Assembly (NCBI GenBank): GCA_013141155.1
Contig: JABFRM010000212.1
Span: 1-32,145 of the forward strand
Direction: 5' to 3'
From: Methylococcaceae bacterium
GTDB lineage: Bacteria > Pseudomonadota > Gammaproteobacteria > Methylococcales > Methylomonadaceae
Length of the DNA stretch: 32,145 nucleotides
In this document: positions 19,610-26,620 of the stretch, in pieces
Numbering within the stretch: the stretch's first letter is position 1
Layout of the letters: each line of letters starts with the position of its first letter
The notes under the pieces: model-generated
Database searches by the model: none
Seen by the model: the letters and a program-made list of their open reading frames with translations, nothing else
Told to the model about the DNA's origin: nothing
Translations under genes and position numbers: made by a program

Positions 19610-19696
19610 ATGAAGGTGCTGTCAACTTGGCGTCTGGCGAAATTCAGTCATTTGACAAATGAAGACACTCAAACCAACGCTGTAAAGCTGATTTAG
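19610..19696 (+). CDS. Possible 28-residue small protein
   Basis: This short frame starts with ATG seven bases after a GAGGGA ribosome-binding-like sequence and encodes 28 residues, including the segment TWRLAKFSHLTNEDTQ. It has no hydrophobic segment and no known relative that I can name. It is listed only because the initiation signal is better than average for a gap. It could be a chance frame or the remnant of a longer gene. Confidence 0.2.
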   Translation: MKVLSTWRLAKFSHLTNEDTQTNAVKLI

Positions 19697-19850
19697 TTTT
19701 ATGGCCGTGGTAGAGAAGTCGTTATTTTGATTTAACTCCTAAACTCAGCGCATTAGATTGGGTTGGTCAGTGTGAAAGCCGACATTTGCCGCTCTGATGC
19801 GTTACTGCACCGTTTATTTTTTGATTTCCTCTGCCCTGCTCCTGCGTAAG

Positions 19851-19878
19851 TTGACAATAGCGTTAAACGAGGTAAATT
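19851..19878 (+). promoter_or_regulatory. Sigma-70-type promoter for the secreted-paralog pair
   Basis: TTGACA at 19851-19856 is a perfect -35 box. TAAATT at 19873-19878, 16 bases later, is a four-of-six -10 match. The start codon of the next gene follows about 38 bases after it, with an ACGAGG ribosome-binding site. Confidence 0.55.
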
Positions 19879-19916
19879 AAACCCTCTATTAAAAACAATA
19901 ATAACGAGGTTTAGCT

Positions 19917-20303
19917 ATGAAATCATTCCGTAATGTATCAATAGTCGTATTAATGCTCTTAACTAACCATGTTTGGGCTTATGGCGGTGGCGGTAGTAGC
20001 AGCGCCAAAGCTTGCGCCAAGCCTAAATTTTCCGAATTTACCCCTGGTGAAAAGGCACAAGTGGCTGCTAAGTCAGAATTTTCATTTACGGCTTCCGCTA
20101 ACACGTATCCTGAAAGCATCAAGGTGACGGTTAAATCGATTCCCGTTGCGGTTAAAGTTGAAGATAAAAAAGGCACTGCTTTTAAAGTGTCCGGTAAGTT
20201 GCCTGATGGCGTCACAAATGATTTTGTTAGAATCAATATCAATGCCGATGGCGCAAATAAATGCAAAGGCACTGGCGGCTGGTTATTAAAAGTTGCCCAG
20301 TAA
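19917..20303 (+). CDS. Small secreted protein with conserved cysteine pair, paralog 1
   Basis: The 128-residue product has a clear signal peptide (positive start, hydrophobic core, cleavage likely after VWA at residue 21), then a glycine/serine-rich lead and a domain of about 95 residues beginning CAKPKFSEFTPGEKAQV and ending NKCKGTGGWLLKVAQ. The two mature cysteines sit at either end of the domain and could form a disulfide in the periplasm. Alternating hydrophobic strands (SIKVTVKSIPVAVKV) suggest a beta-sandwich. It is a tandem paralog of the next gene, roughly 45% identical by eye in the mature domain. The function is unknown. Confidence 0.8.
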   Translation: MKSFRNVSIVVLMLLTNHVWAYGGGGSSSAKACAKPKFSEFTPGEKAQVAAKSEFSFTASANTYPESIKVTVKSIPVAVKVEDKKGTAFKVSGKLPDGVTNDFVRININADGANKCKGTGGWLLKVAQ

Positions 20304-20343
20304 CATAAGCTAGCTATTTTAACTTTAAATCAATAGGTTGTTT

Positions 20344-20736
20344 ATGATCTCAATGCGTTTTTTATCGGTGATGTTGTTGACTGTCAGTAGCAGTGTTTTT
20401 GCTTATGTACCGAGTATGGGTGGTAGTGGTGGAGGCGGAAGTGCCTGTGTAAAGCCCAAGTTTAGTAATTTCATGCCTGAGGAAAAAGCAGAAGTTAAGC
20501 CCGGTGCAGCTTTTTCCTTTATAGCCTCGCCCAATACGCATCTTAATTCCATTAAAGTCGAGGTGAAAGCTATCCCCGTAAAGCTGGACATCCCCACAAA
20601 AGATGAAAAATCCTATAAAATTTCCGGCAAACTGCCAGAAAACTTAAAAAATACCTTCGTCAGAATTGTAGTGACTGGTCAGGGATCTAGTCAATGTAAG
20701 GGATCGGATGGTTGGCTGGTTAAAATTACCGAGTAA
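20344..20736 (+). CDS. Small secreted protein with conserved cysteine pair, paralog 2
   Basis: This 130-residue product is the tandem paralog of the gene at 19917. I start it at the ATG at 20344, which follows an AGG by six bases. A TTG at 20338 and an ATG at 20353 are also in frame. The signal peptide should be cleaved after VFA (residue 20). The mature protein keeps the glycine-rich lead, CVKPKFSNFMPEEKAEV, SIKVEVKAIPVKL, KISGKLPENLKNTFVRI and QCKGSDGWLVKI, including both cysteines. Only 40 bases separate the pair, so they are probably one transcript, ended by the hairpin at 20754. Divergence outside the shared core suggests an old duplication. Confidence 0.8.
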   Translation: MISMRFLSVMLLTVSSSVFAYVPSMGGSGGGGSACVKPKFSNFMPEEKAEVKPGAAFSFIASPNTHLNSIKVEVKAIPVKLDIPTKDEKSYKISGKLPENLKNTFVRIVVTGQGSSQCKGSDGWLVKITE

Positions 20737-20753
20737 ACGCTTTTCGCCTAAAG

Positions 20754-20789
20754 CGCCGATCACCCCAAGCTTATTCAAGCTGATCGGCG
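20754..20789 (+). terminator. Intrinsic-terminator-like hairpin after the paralog pair
   Basis: CGCCGATCA (20754-20762) pairs perfectly with TGATCGGCG (20781-20789), and the inner loop can add AGCTT/AAGCT pairing. A short TTTC follows. It lies 18 bases after the paralog 2 stop and separates that pair from the HTTM unit. The weak T-run lowers confidence. Confidence 0.6.
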
Positions 20790-20856
20790 TTTCAACAGTG
20801 ATGTTTTTCTTGGTATATTGATGCGCTTTGCCGCAGGTTTACACCCATAATCCTCA

Positions 20857-21444
20857 ATGATGAGCATGCGTATTGTTGTCCCTTGGTTATGCTTGTTGCA
20901 CATGCTGGCCATTTTCTGGTGGACGGTGCCACGAAATTTTGAAACGCTGCAATATGATGAACACTATGACAGCACCCCGCTTTTTGCGGGGGAAACAGCG
21001 CTGTTGAATGCGTTGACCCCTGCCGAAAATAGCCCGTTACGTCTTATACTCAATGATGCGATTGATTTAACGGGCAGCCAGCAATATTGGGAATTTTTTG
21101 CCCCCGCCAGCCCTCAGTTTCATCAATATCTATCAGTTTGTGCGGCGGTGCTTAAACTGCCAGAACGCGGTCGGATCATCTGTAGCAGCAAGCCCGTATT
21201 TTCCAATTTTACTTTTGCATTTGAAGGCTTCAATTTTTTACAAGCGGATGATAGCCGCTTGTACCGTTTAACGGAAAACCTAATTGGCTTGAATAATCCG
21301 CTACTGCTAAAAGCGTTTAAGCACTATTACCAAATCCGCAATACGCCCCCTCTCCTGTTACTACACCAATTTGAATTATACCCAGGACTGCACGGTATGC
21401 CTGATGAGGGTTATCAAATGGATTCACTTGTTGCTAATCCTTAA
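20857..21444 (+). CDS. DUF5819-like membrane-anchored partner of HTTM protein
   Basis: The 195-residue product has an N-terminal hydrophobic anchor (IVVPWLCLLHMLAIFWW, about residues 6-22) and a remaining domain probably outside the membrane. The motif QQYWEFFAPASPQF at about residues 75-88 recalls the W-x-x-F-x-P-x-P region of the DUF5819 proteins that are often paired with HTTM genes. That link is family knowledge plus inference, since the sequence is divergent. The stop overlaps the next gene's start by one base (TAATG), so the two are almost certainly translated together. Starts at 20857, 20860 or 20866 are possible. No strong ribosome-binding site is seen. Confidence 0.6.
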   Translation: MMSMRIVVPWLCLLHMLAIFWWTVPRNFETLQYDEHYDSTPLFAGETALLNALTPAENSPLRLILNDAIDLTGSQQYWEFFAPASPQFHQYLSVCAAVLKLPERGRIICSSKPVFSNFTFAFEGFNFLQADDSRLYRLTENLIGLNNPLLLKAFKHYYQIRNTPPLLLLHQFELYPGLHGMPDEGYQMDSLVANP

Positions 21445-22334
21445 TGGCTTCTATTTGGCACAATTTTTGGTTTAAGCCTATTGATGTCAGGCAGTATGCG
21501 ATTTTACGGATTGCATTTGGTTTTTTATCTGCGCTGTACATAGCAAAATTATTGCCTTTTGCCGATGTTCATTTTAGTCATGCAGGCTGGCTAATTGATT
21601 TTGATCACCACGGCATACCCAATTGGGGGAGCTGGTCTGTATTCAATCTCGCTATTGATCCCTATTACGCGCGGCAGTATTGCTTTGGCGTGTTTATGGT
21701 GGGCATAGCTGCCGCCATCGCCATGATGCTCGGTTGGCAAACTCGAGTTGCGACCTTTATCACCTGGGTCGTGCTGGTGTCGTTATGGAACAAAAATCCT
21801 TTATTGTTAGATGGGGATGATGCGGTGCTGAAAGTCATGGCATTTTATTTAATCTTTTCACCCTGTGGCTGGGCTTGGTCTGTAGATGCCCGCACCCGTC
21901 ATCAACCGCCATTCGCCGCCATTTGGCCGTTACGCTTAATTCAATTTCAAATTGCGCTGCTGTATTTTGTCTCCGGCTGGGTTAAATTCCACAGCAGCGA
22001 ATGGTTGGACGGCACGGTTTTGCAGTATGTGCTGATTCATCCGCAATATGCGCGGTTTAATTTATCGGCATTGCTGCATAATGACTTTTTCATTAATCTG
22101 CTGGTCATCATTACCGGCTTTATTCGCTGGTGGGAATTGTTGTTTCCGCTGTTATTATTAAATCGTTACCTGCGCTGGTTATCACTTTTAATCGGCGTAC
22201 TGTTTCATATTGGCTTATTCATTTTTATGACGCTGCGTTGGTTTCCCGTTATCATGTTAGCGTTATATCCTGCTTTATTGTCATCCGCTGAATTTATTCG
22301 GTTAATTGAACACTATCGCAGATTTACTAAATAA
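21444..22334 (+). CDS. HTTM (gamma-carboxylase-like) integral membrane protein
   Basis: The 296-residue, multi-helix membrane protein matches the HTTM domain, the membrane part shared with vitamin K-dependent gamma-glutamyl carboxylase. Signature stretches are NKNPLLLDGDDAVLKVMAFYL then SPCGWAWSVDA, LYFVSGWVKFHSSEWLDGTVLQYV, and GVLFHIGLFIFMTLRWFP. K181, W187 and G190 fall in the segment where the animal carboxylase has its active-site lysine, an alignment made by eye. The C-terminal lumenal domain of true carboxylases is absent. No substrate is known for such bacterial proteins. It overlaps its DUF5819-like partner by one base, and its stop codon lies within the left end of the 99-base inverted-repeat element. 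Confidence 0.8.
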   Translation: MASIWHNFWFKPIDVRQYAILRIAFGFLSALYIAKLLPFADVHFSHAGWLIDFDHHGIPNWGSWSVFNLAIDPYYARQYCFGVFMVGIAAAIAMMLGWQTRVATFITWVVLVSLWNKNPLLLDGDDAVLKVMAFYLIFSPCGWAWSVDARTRHQPPFAAIWPLRLIQFQIALLYFVSGWVKFHSSEWLDGTVLQYVLIHPQYARFNLSALLHNDFFINLLVIITGFIRWWELLFPLLLLNRYLRWLSLLIGVLFHIGLFIFMTLRWFPVIMLALYPALLSSAEFIRLIEHYRRFTK

Positions 22335-22430
22335 CGTGCATGAAATAACTTCAACAACTTGCCCCCCTCTCCCTTCAGAGAGAGGGCTGGGGAGAGGGTA
22401 TTAGATGCTCAAGTTATTTCGTGTACGTTA
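22332..22430. repeat. 99-base MITE/REP-like element with terminal inverted repeats
   Basis: The ends are 20-base inverted repeats with two mismatches: bases 22332-22351 against 22411-22430 (outer TAACGT, inner GAAATAACTT). The middle is a strong G/C hairpin, CCCTCTCCC against GGGAGAGGG, of the widespread CCCTCTCCCTTCAGGGAGAGGG type. Imperfect flanking direct repeats CTAAA (22327-22331) and CTAAG (22431-22435) could be a target-site duplication. It encodes nothing. Its left end supplies the HTTM stop codon, and the central hairpin may act as a terminator. Confidence 0.7.
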
Positions 22431-22461
22431 CTAAGACTGATAAGCGCATTTGAAAAAGATC

Positions 22462-23403
22462 ATGCAAAAACTCTACTACACAGGCCATTGCAATCCTTCC
22501 GCTGCCGTCGCGTTGGATAAAGAGCATTTTATTGTTGCTGATGATGAAGATAATCAGTTGCGTATTTATGCCAAAACAAGCCCCTCGCAGCCTTTGCAAA
22601 CCTTGGCACTTGCAGACATTTTTAGCGGCGACATTGAAGATGGCGAGGATTTGGAGATTGATTTAGAAGGCGCGGCTGAAATTGACGGCACCTATTTTTG
22701 GATAGGCTCACACAGCACCAGTCGTAAAGGTCAAGAGCGTCCAGCTCGGCAACGCTTGTTGGCGCTTACACTTACCGTAGGCGATCAAGGTCAATTCATT
22801 GCGCATCCAGCGGGACAAATTGTGACCACTTTATTGGCGGCATTAGCAGCGGATGCGCGTTTTAAGCCCTATCATTTCAAACAGGCGCGTAGCATCCAAT
22901 CAAAAAGTATTGGCGGTTTAAATATAGAAGGGCTGAGTGCCACCCCAGCTAAAAGCTTGTTAATAGGTTTTCGTAATCCCCTGCAAGGCGGAAAAATTAA
23001 ACAAGATCGACTTATAAATGGCAAAGCCTTAGTGATTGAGCTACTTAATCCTTTTGCCGTTATTAAGGGTCAAGCCGCGCTTTTTGCTGACCCCATTGAG
23101 TTAGACCTGCAAGGCTTAAGCATTCGGGATATTTGCTGGCGTAAAAATCAAAAATACCTGATAGTCGCAGGCCCCTATCATGATAATTTACCCAATAAAA
23201 AACAGCCACGCGAAAAAACCCAACTGTATTCTTGGTCTACAAAATCCGGCAAACTAAAGCAGCTAAAACAAATTGATTTAGAGGATCTTAATATTGAAAC
23301 CGCTATTTTTTATCCAGGACAGCCTGACAGCGTACAACTCCTAAGTGATGACGGCCAGTTAGAGTATTCACAGGGGTTTCGTAGTGTCACTGTGGATTTG
23401 TAA
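22462..23403 (+). CDS. DUF3616 family protein
   Basis: The 313-residue product matches the DUF3616 family of unknown function. Typical features are an opening SAAVALDKEHFIVADDEDNQLRIY, an acidic DLEIDLEGAAEIDGTYFWIGSHS segment and GLNIEGLSATPAKSLLIGFRNPL. The repeated strand-turn pattern suggests a beta-propeller-like fold. It has no signal peptide. I start it at the ATG at 22462; a TTG at 22450 is in frame, and neither has a strong ribosome-binding site. The GNAT-C39 gene follows 27 bases after its stop, so an operon is likely. The 99-base repeat element lies immediately upstream and may have replaced the original promoter. Confidence 0.8.
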   Translation: MQKLYYTGHCNPSAAVALDKEHFIVADDEDNQLRIYAKTSPSQPLQTLALADIFSGDIEDGEDLEIDLEGAAEIDGTYFWIGSHSTSRKGQERPARQRLLALTLTVGDQGQFIAHPAGQIVTTLLAALAADARFKPYHFKQARSIQSKSIGGLNIEGLSATPAKSLLIGFRNPLQGGKIKQDRLINGKALVIELLNPFAVIKGQAALFADPIELDLQGLSIRDICWRKNQKYLIVAGPYHDNLPNKKQPREKTQLYSWSTKSGKLKQLKQIDLEDLNIETAIFYPGQPDSVQLLSDDGQLEYSQGFRSVTVDL

Positions 23404-23430
23404 CGCTTGTTGCTAAACAACGGTAATTTT

Positions 23431-24573
23431 ATGAGTACAACTCCCTTCCTAATACGTGCCGCGCAAGCCAAAGATTTGGATGCGTTGACTGCCTTGGAAA
23501 ATCAAAGCTTTTTAACTGACCGCCTAAGTCGGCGTAGTTTCAAACATTGGATCAGCACTGATCATCGTGCCTTATTGGTGGCTGAATTGGACGGACTCTT
23601 AGCCGCCTACATTCTGATTATTTACCATCCCGGCACCCGTTTGGCACGGGTTTACTCACTGGCGGTTGCCGAACGCGCGCGCGGACTCGGCATAGCCCGC
23701 AGCCTGGTCATTGCGGGAGAACAGGCCTCGCGTGATAATGGACGCTTATATCTGCGCCTGGAAGTGAGTGTCGATAACACTGCCGCCATTAAACTCTACG
23801 AAGCGCTCGGCTTTCAAAAGTTCGGGCTGTATCATGATTATTATGAAGACCATCGTGATGCCTTGCGGTATCAAAAGTGTATCCGCCGTTATCACCCGAT
23901 GTTGCAACAAAGGCCGGTGCAATGGTTTCGTCAAACCACCCGCTTTACTTGTGGCCCTGCGGCATTGATGATGGCGATGCACTCTTTGGATGCACGTTTT
24001 CAGCCCACCCAGGCACAGGAATTAACCCTCTGGCGCGAAGCCACCACTATTTTCATGACCTCAGGTCATGGCGGCTGCCATCCCATTGGTTTAGGTCTGG
24101 CAGCACAACAACGTGGTTTTGTCGCTGAAGTCTGGATTAATCAAAGCGGCACGCTGTTTATAGACGGCGTACGCGATGAACAAAAAAAACAAATTGTTCA
24201 ACTGGTGGATAATTGCTTTAAACAACAGGCAGAGCAACAAAATCTGCCGATTAATTACGCCAACATCACCCAGGATACCTTGTTTAATGCCTTACAAAAC
24301 GGCGCGTTGGCACTGGTATTAATCAGCACCTACAGCATGGATCGTAAAAAAACCCCGCACTGGGTAGTGGTCAGTGGTTTTGACAAAGATTGTTTGTATA
24401 TTCACGACCCCGATCCCGACGACCAACGCCAAAGCGAATTAGATTGTCAGTATATCCCCATCGCCCGCGAAGATTTTGAGCGCATGTCCTGCTTTGGTAA
24501 AAATCGTTTGCGCACGGCGTTGATTATCCGTACGCCGGATAAATCAAGGCTTAGCGGCGACTTTTTGGCGTAG
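23431..24573 (+). CDS. GNAT acetyltransferase fused to C39-like peptidase domain (DUF3335 type)
   Basis: The 380-residue product is a two-domain fusion. Residues 1-150 form a RimI-like GNAT domain, with VYSLAVAERARGLGIARSL as the acetyl-CoA binding loop and NTAAIKLYEALGFQKFG at its end. Residues 165-370 resemble the peptidase C39-like family: C174 in TTRFTCGPAALMMAM, H310 in TPHWVVVSGF and D326 in YIHDPDPD make a plausible Cys-His-Asp triad. Such fusions are known in gammaproteobacteria and often lie near RimK-type ligases, but none is present here. The substrate is unknown. I chose ATG 23431 over the TTG at 23407. The 3' end overlaps the converging TPR gene by 30 bases. Confidence 0.85.
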   Translation: MSTTPFLIRAAQAKDLDALTALENQSFLTDRLSRRSFKHWISTDHRALLVAELDGLLAAYILIIYHPGTRLARVYSLAVAERARGLGIARSLVIAGEQASRDNGRLYLRLEVSVDNTAAIKLYEALGFQKFGLYHDYYEDHRDALRYQKCIRRYHPMLQQRPVQWFRQTTRFTCGPAALMMAMHSLDARFQPTQAQELTLWREATTIFMTSGHGGCHPIGLGLAAQQRGFVAEVWINQSGTLFIDGVRDEQKKQIVQLVDNCFKQQAEQQNLPINYANITQDTLFNALQNGALALVLISTYSMDRKKTPHWVVVSGFDKDCLYIHDPDPDDQRQSELDCQYIPIAREDFERMSCFGKNRLRTALIIRTPDKSRLSGDFLA

Positions 24574-26298
24574 CTGGGCAAGCACTTTTCGGTCTTCCGG
24601 CGACAAATGTAAACCGTGCTGGTCAATATCCGAGAGTATCTTGATAACTTGTTGCCAATAGCTTTTTGCTTGCTGAGATTGTTTCCGTCGTTCAGCAAGA
24701 TTACCCAATTTTTCGTAAGCAATCGACAGGTCGCGTTGCCACTCGCTATTGCTGGCATCACCCGCCGCCAGTTTTGTCCAAATCATCAAGCCATCGCCGT
24801 AAGCCTTAGCAGCTTCCACCAGCTTGCCTTGCGCCACCGCCACGTCGCCGAGATTATCGTAGGAAACTGACAGGTCGCGCTGCCACTGGCTATTGCTGGC
24901 ATCACCCGCCGCCAGTTTGGTCGCAATTTCCAAGCCATCGCCGTAAGCCTTAGCCGCCTCTTCTAGCTCGCCTTGCGCCATCGCCACGTTGCCCAGCTTA
25001 TCGTAGAAAACCCACGGGTCACGCTGCCACTTGAGTTTACTGGCACCGACCACTGCCAGCTTGACCGCAATCACCAAACCATCGCCGTAAGCCTTAGCGG
25101 CTTCATCCAGCTTGCCTTGTGCCATCGCCACGTTGCCCAGCTTATTGTAGAAAATCGACAGGTCACGGTCACGCTGCCACTTGCTGTTACTGGCATCTAC
25201 CACTGCCAGTTTAGTCGCAATTTTCAAGCCATCGCGGTAAGCCTTGTCCGCTTCCACCAGCTTGCCTTGCGCCACCGCCACGTCGCGCTGCCACCCGTTG
25301 TTGCTGGGGTCGCTAGCATTCAAGCGTTGGGCGATGCGTTGCGCCTCGGTATAGTCGCGCAGGGCATCAGCCAGGGTGGTGTGGGTAGTAGCGCTATCGC
25401 CTTGTGCCAGCAGAAACCAAAAGTAGCCATCCAGCGCTTCCGGCCAGTCTGGCTCTATGCTGAGTACCTCGGTGTAAAGGCTGCGCGCTTCGGCAGGCTG
25501 GCCTTTGCTTTCCTGCAACGCTGCCGTTTGCAGCAAGGGCTGGAGATCAGCGCGGTTATGTGCATGTACAGCGGTGGCGCGGCTACGCACGCTTTGCAAG
25601 ATCGTGGCGCGTTGGCTGGCGACATAGGCGATAGCTTGATCTACGCCTTGCTCACTTAAGATGCGGGTCAATTCCTGAAATACTGTTGTTGCCGTGCCAC
25701 GGCCTTCAATGTCGGCAAAAGCGGTCGCCAGTTCATCAATCTTGCTTAAGCGTTGCGTGTGTGCGGCTTCAGCGGCATTTTGTAGGCGTTGGCGCTGTTG
25801 CCAATCGGGGCTTTGTGCTGCGGCTGCCAGTTCGCGGCGGTGGGTTTCCGCTATGGTTTCTTGCAGATGGGCGCGGATTTTTTCGGTATTGATGCTGCTA
25901 ACTTGCTCGATATTTTTGTATAGCTGTTGATAACCCCACCAACCGCCACCTGCGATAAGCAACAGCAGCAAACAGGGCAGAATGACCCACTTAAATAGAC
26001 GGCGTAAATGGCTAAGGGTATCCGCTTTAAATTCACCATCTTGCTTAAGCCAAGCTGTCCATTGTTCATGCAGTATCGCCAATTCGTCCCGCAGTTTTAA
26101 TACGATGTTTTCCAGTTTAGTGTCATTAGCGGCAGGGTGATAGAGGTGGTTTTGCGCCTTTAGCTGATCAATATAGGCTAGTTGTAATTGTCGCCGTTCG
26201 GCTTGATAAGCTGCGGGGTCAGGATGGTTTGCATCCTCCGGCAAATCTAATTGATCTTGCGCTTTATCCCGTAGACAGTGTTCCCCCGCGATAATCAA
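24544..26298 (-). CDS. TPR (WQRD-type) membrane protein, downstream part of a TAG-split DUF4062 gene
   Basis: This 584-residue reading frame continues, in the same frame, the DUF4062 fragment at 26299-26598 after a single TAG. Its first 55 residues (LIIAGEHCLRDK to KAQNHLYH) look like the rest of a DUF4062 domain, so the intact gene was probably one protein. It then has a transmembrane segment at about residues 104-122, a helical region, and four TPR-like repeats of about 48 residues containing WQRDLS-SYD-LGDVAVAQGKL. The apparent TTG start directly after the TAG is probably not a real start. The codon choice is visibly GC-richer than its neighbours. It overlaps the converging GNAT-C39 gene by 30 bases. 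It may be a scaffold or signalling protein; the function is unknown. Confidence 0.7.
   Translation of the reverse strand: MIIAGEHCLRDKAQDQLDLPEDANHPDPAAYQAERRQLQLAYIDQLKAQNHLYHPAANDTKLENIVLKLRDELAILHEQWTAWLKQDGEFKADTLSHLRRLFKWVILPCLLLLLIAGGGWWGYQQLYKNIEQVSSINTEKIRAHLQETIAETHRRELAAAAQSPDWQQRQRLQNAAEAAHTQRLSKIDELATAFADIEGRGTATTVFQELTRILSEQGVDQAIAYVASQRATILQSVRSRATAVHAHNRADLQPLLQTAALQESKGQPAEARSLYTEVLSIEPDWPEALDGYFWFLLAQGDSATTHTTLADALRDYTEAQRIAQRLNASDPSNNGWQRDVAVAQGKLVEADKAYRDGLKIATKLAVVDASNSKWQRDRDLSIFYNKLGNVAMAQGKLDEAAKAYGDGLVIAVKLAVVGASKLKWQRDPWVFYDKLGNVAMAQGELEEAAKAYGDGLEIATKLAAGDASNSQWQRDLSVSYDNLGDVAVAQGKLVEAAKAYGDGLMIWTKLAAGDASNSEWQRDLSIAYEKLGNLAERRKQSQQAKSYWQQVIKILSDIDQHGLHLSPEDRKVLAQLRQKVAAKP
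24731..25292 (-). repeat. In-gene tandem repeat array, 144-base unit (WQRD-TPR)
   Basis: The sequence TC[GA]CG[CT]TGCC recurs at 24731, 24875, 25019, 25169 and 25283, giving spacings of 144, 144, 150 and 114 bases. The 150-base unit carries an exact six-base duplication (GGTCACGGTCAC) that adds Arg-Asp. The 114-base unit lacks 30 bases, removing ten residues. All changes keep the frame. The units are very similar at the DNA level, consistent with growth and shrinkage by slippage or recombination. Confidence 0.85.
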
Positions 26299-26598
26299 CT
26301 AGGTTTTTTTGCCTAGTCGTTGCGCGTATAAAAATTCCAATTGCGTGTAAGAAACCCGCCCATAGTCTGCATCCACCCTTGCCGGTTCCGCCCCGTAGCC
26401 TGTACCGGCGATTTGCAGCAACCCTTCACAGCCATCTATTTGCTGGCGTAACCATTGTGTCAGTTCACCATAACCCGTGGGGAAGTCATCTTGCGAGACC
26501 GGATCAAAGCCTAAGGTTCGTACGGTAGCGGCAACACTTTGCCGAACGCTACGGAATTCGAGACTGACGGCGGATAAAAACAGGCGGGGGCGATCCAT
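26299..26598 (-). CDS. DUF4062 domain fragment ending at an in-frame TAG
   Basis: The 99-residue product begins RPRLFLSAVSLEFRSVRQSV and contains DDFPTGYGELTQWLRQQIDGCEGLLQIAGTGYG and YTQLEFLYAQRLGKKT, matching the N-terminal DUF4062 domain often found at the front of STAND-type and TPR signalling proteins. A GGAG ribosome-binding site lies six bases before the ATG. It ends at TAG (26299-26301), and the same frame continues as Leu-Ile-Ile-Ala-Gly. In this family the residue after GKK-x is commonly tryptophan, so a TGG to TAG change is the simplest explanation. It lies 22 bases after the adenylation-domain gene, so the two are probably co-transcribed. Confidence 0.75.
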   Translation of the reverse strand: MDRPRLFLSAVSLEFRSVRQSVAATVRTLGFDPVSQDDFPTGYGELTQWLRQQIDGCEGLLQIAGTGYGAEPARVDADYGRVSYTQLEFLYAQRLGKKT

Positions 26599-26620
26599 AA
26601 AGGCTCCGTAAGTTGATAGT

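Larger units (their letters stand above)
19478..19916. other. 439-base gap with a promoter and no clear gene
   Basis: No substantial reading frame is present. The stretch holds a possible 28-codon frame with a good ribosome-binding site (19610-19696), a small CACCT/AGGTG hairpin around 19604-19618, two imperfect direct repeats of ACTTGGC-TCT-GC (near 19553 and 19624), and the promoter of the next gene at its 3' end. A T7 run lies soon after the preceding stop, without a strong stem before it. Confidence 0.6.

Noticed and set aside
24973-25659. Plus-strand 228-codon open frame rich in LALCHRHVAQL repeats
   Set aside because: It is the antisense shadow of the TPR repeat array; its repeats mirror the minus-strand units exactly, and it has no start signal of its own.
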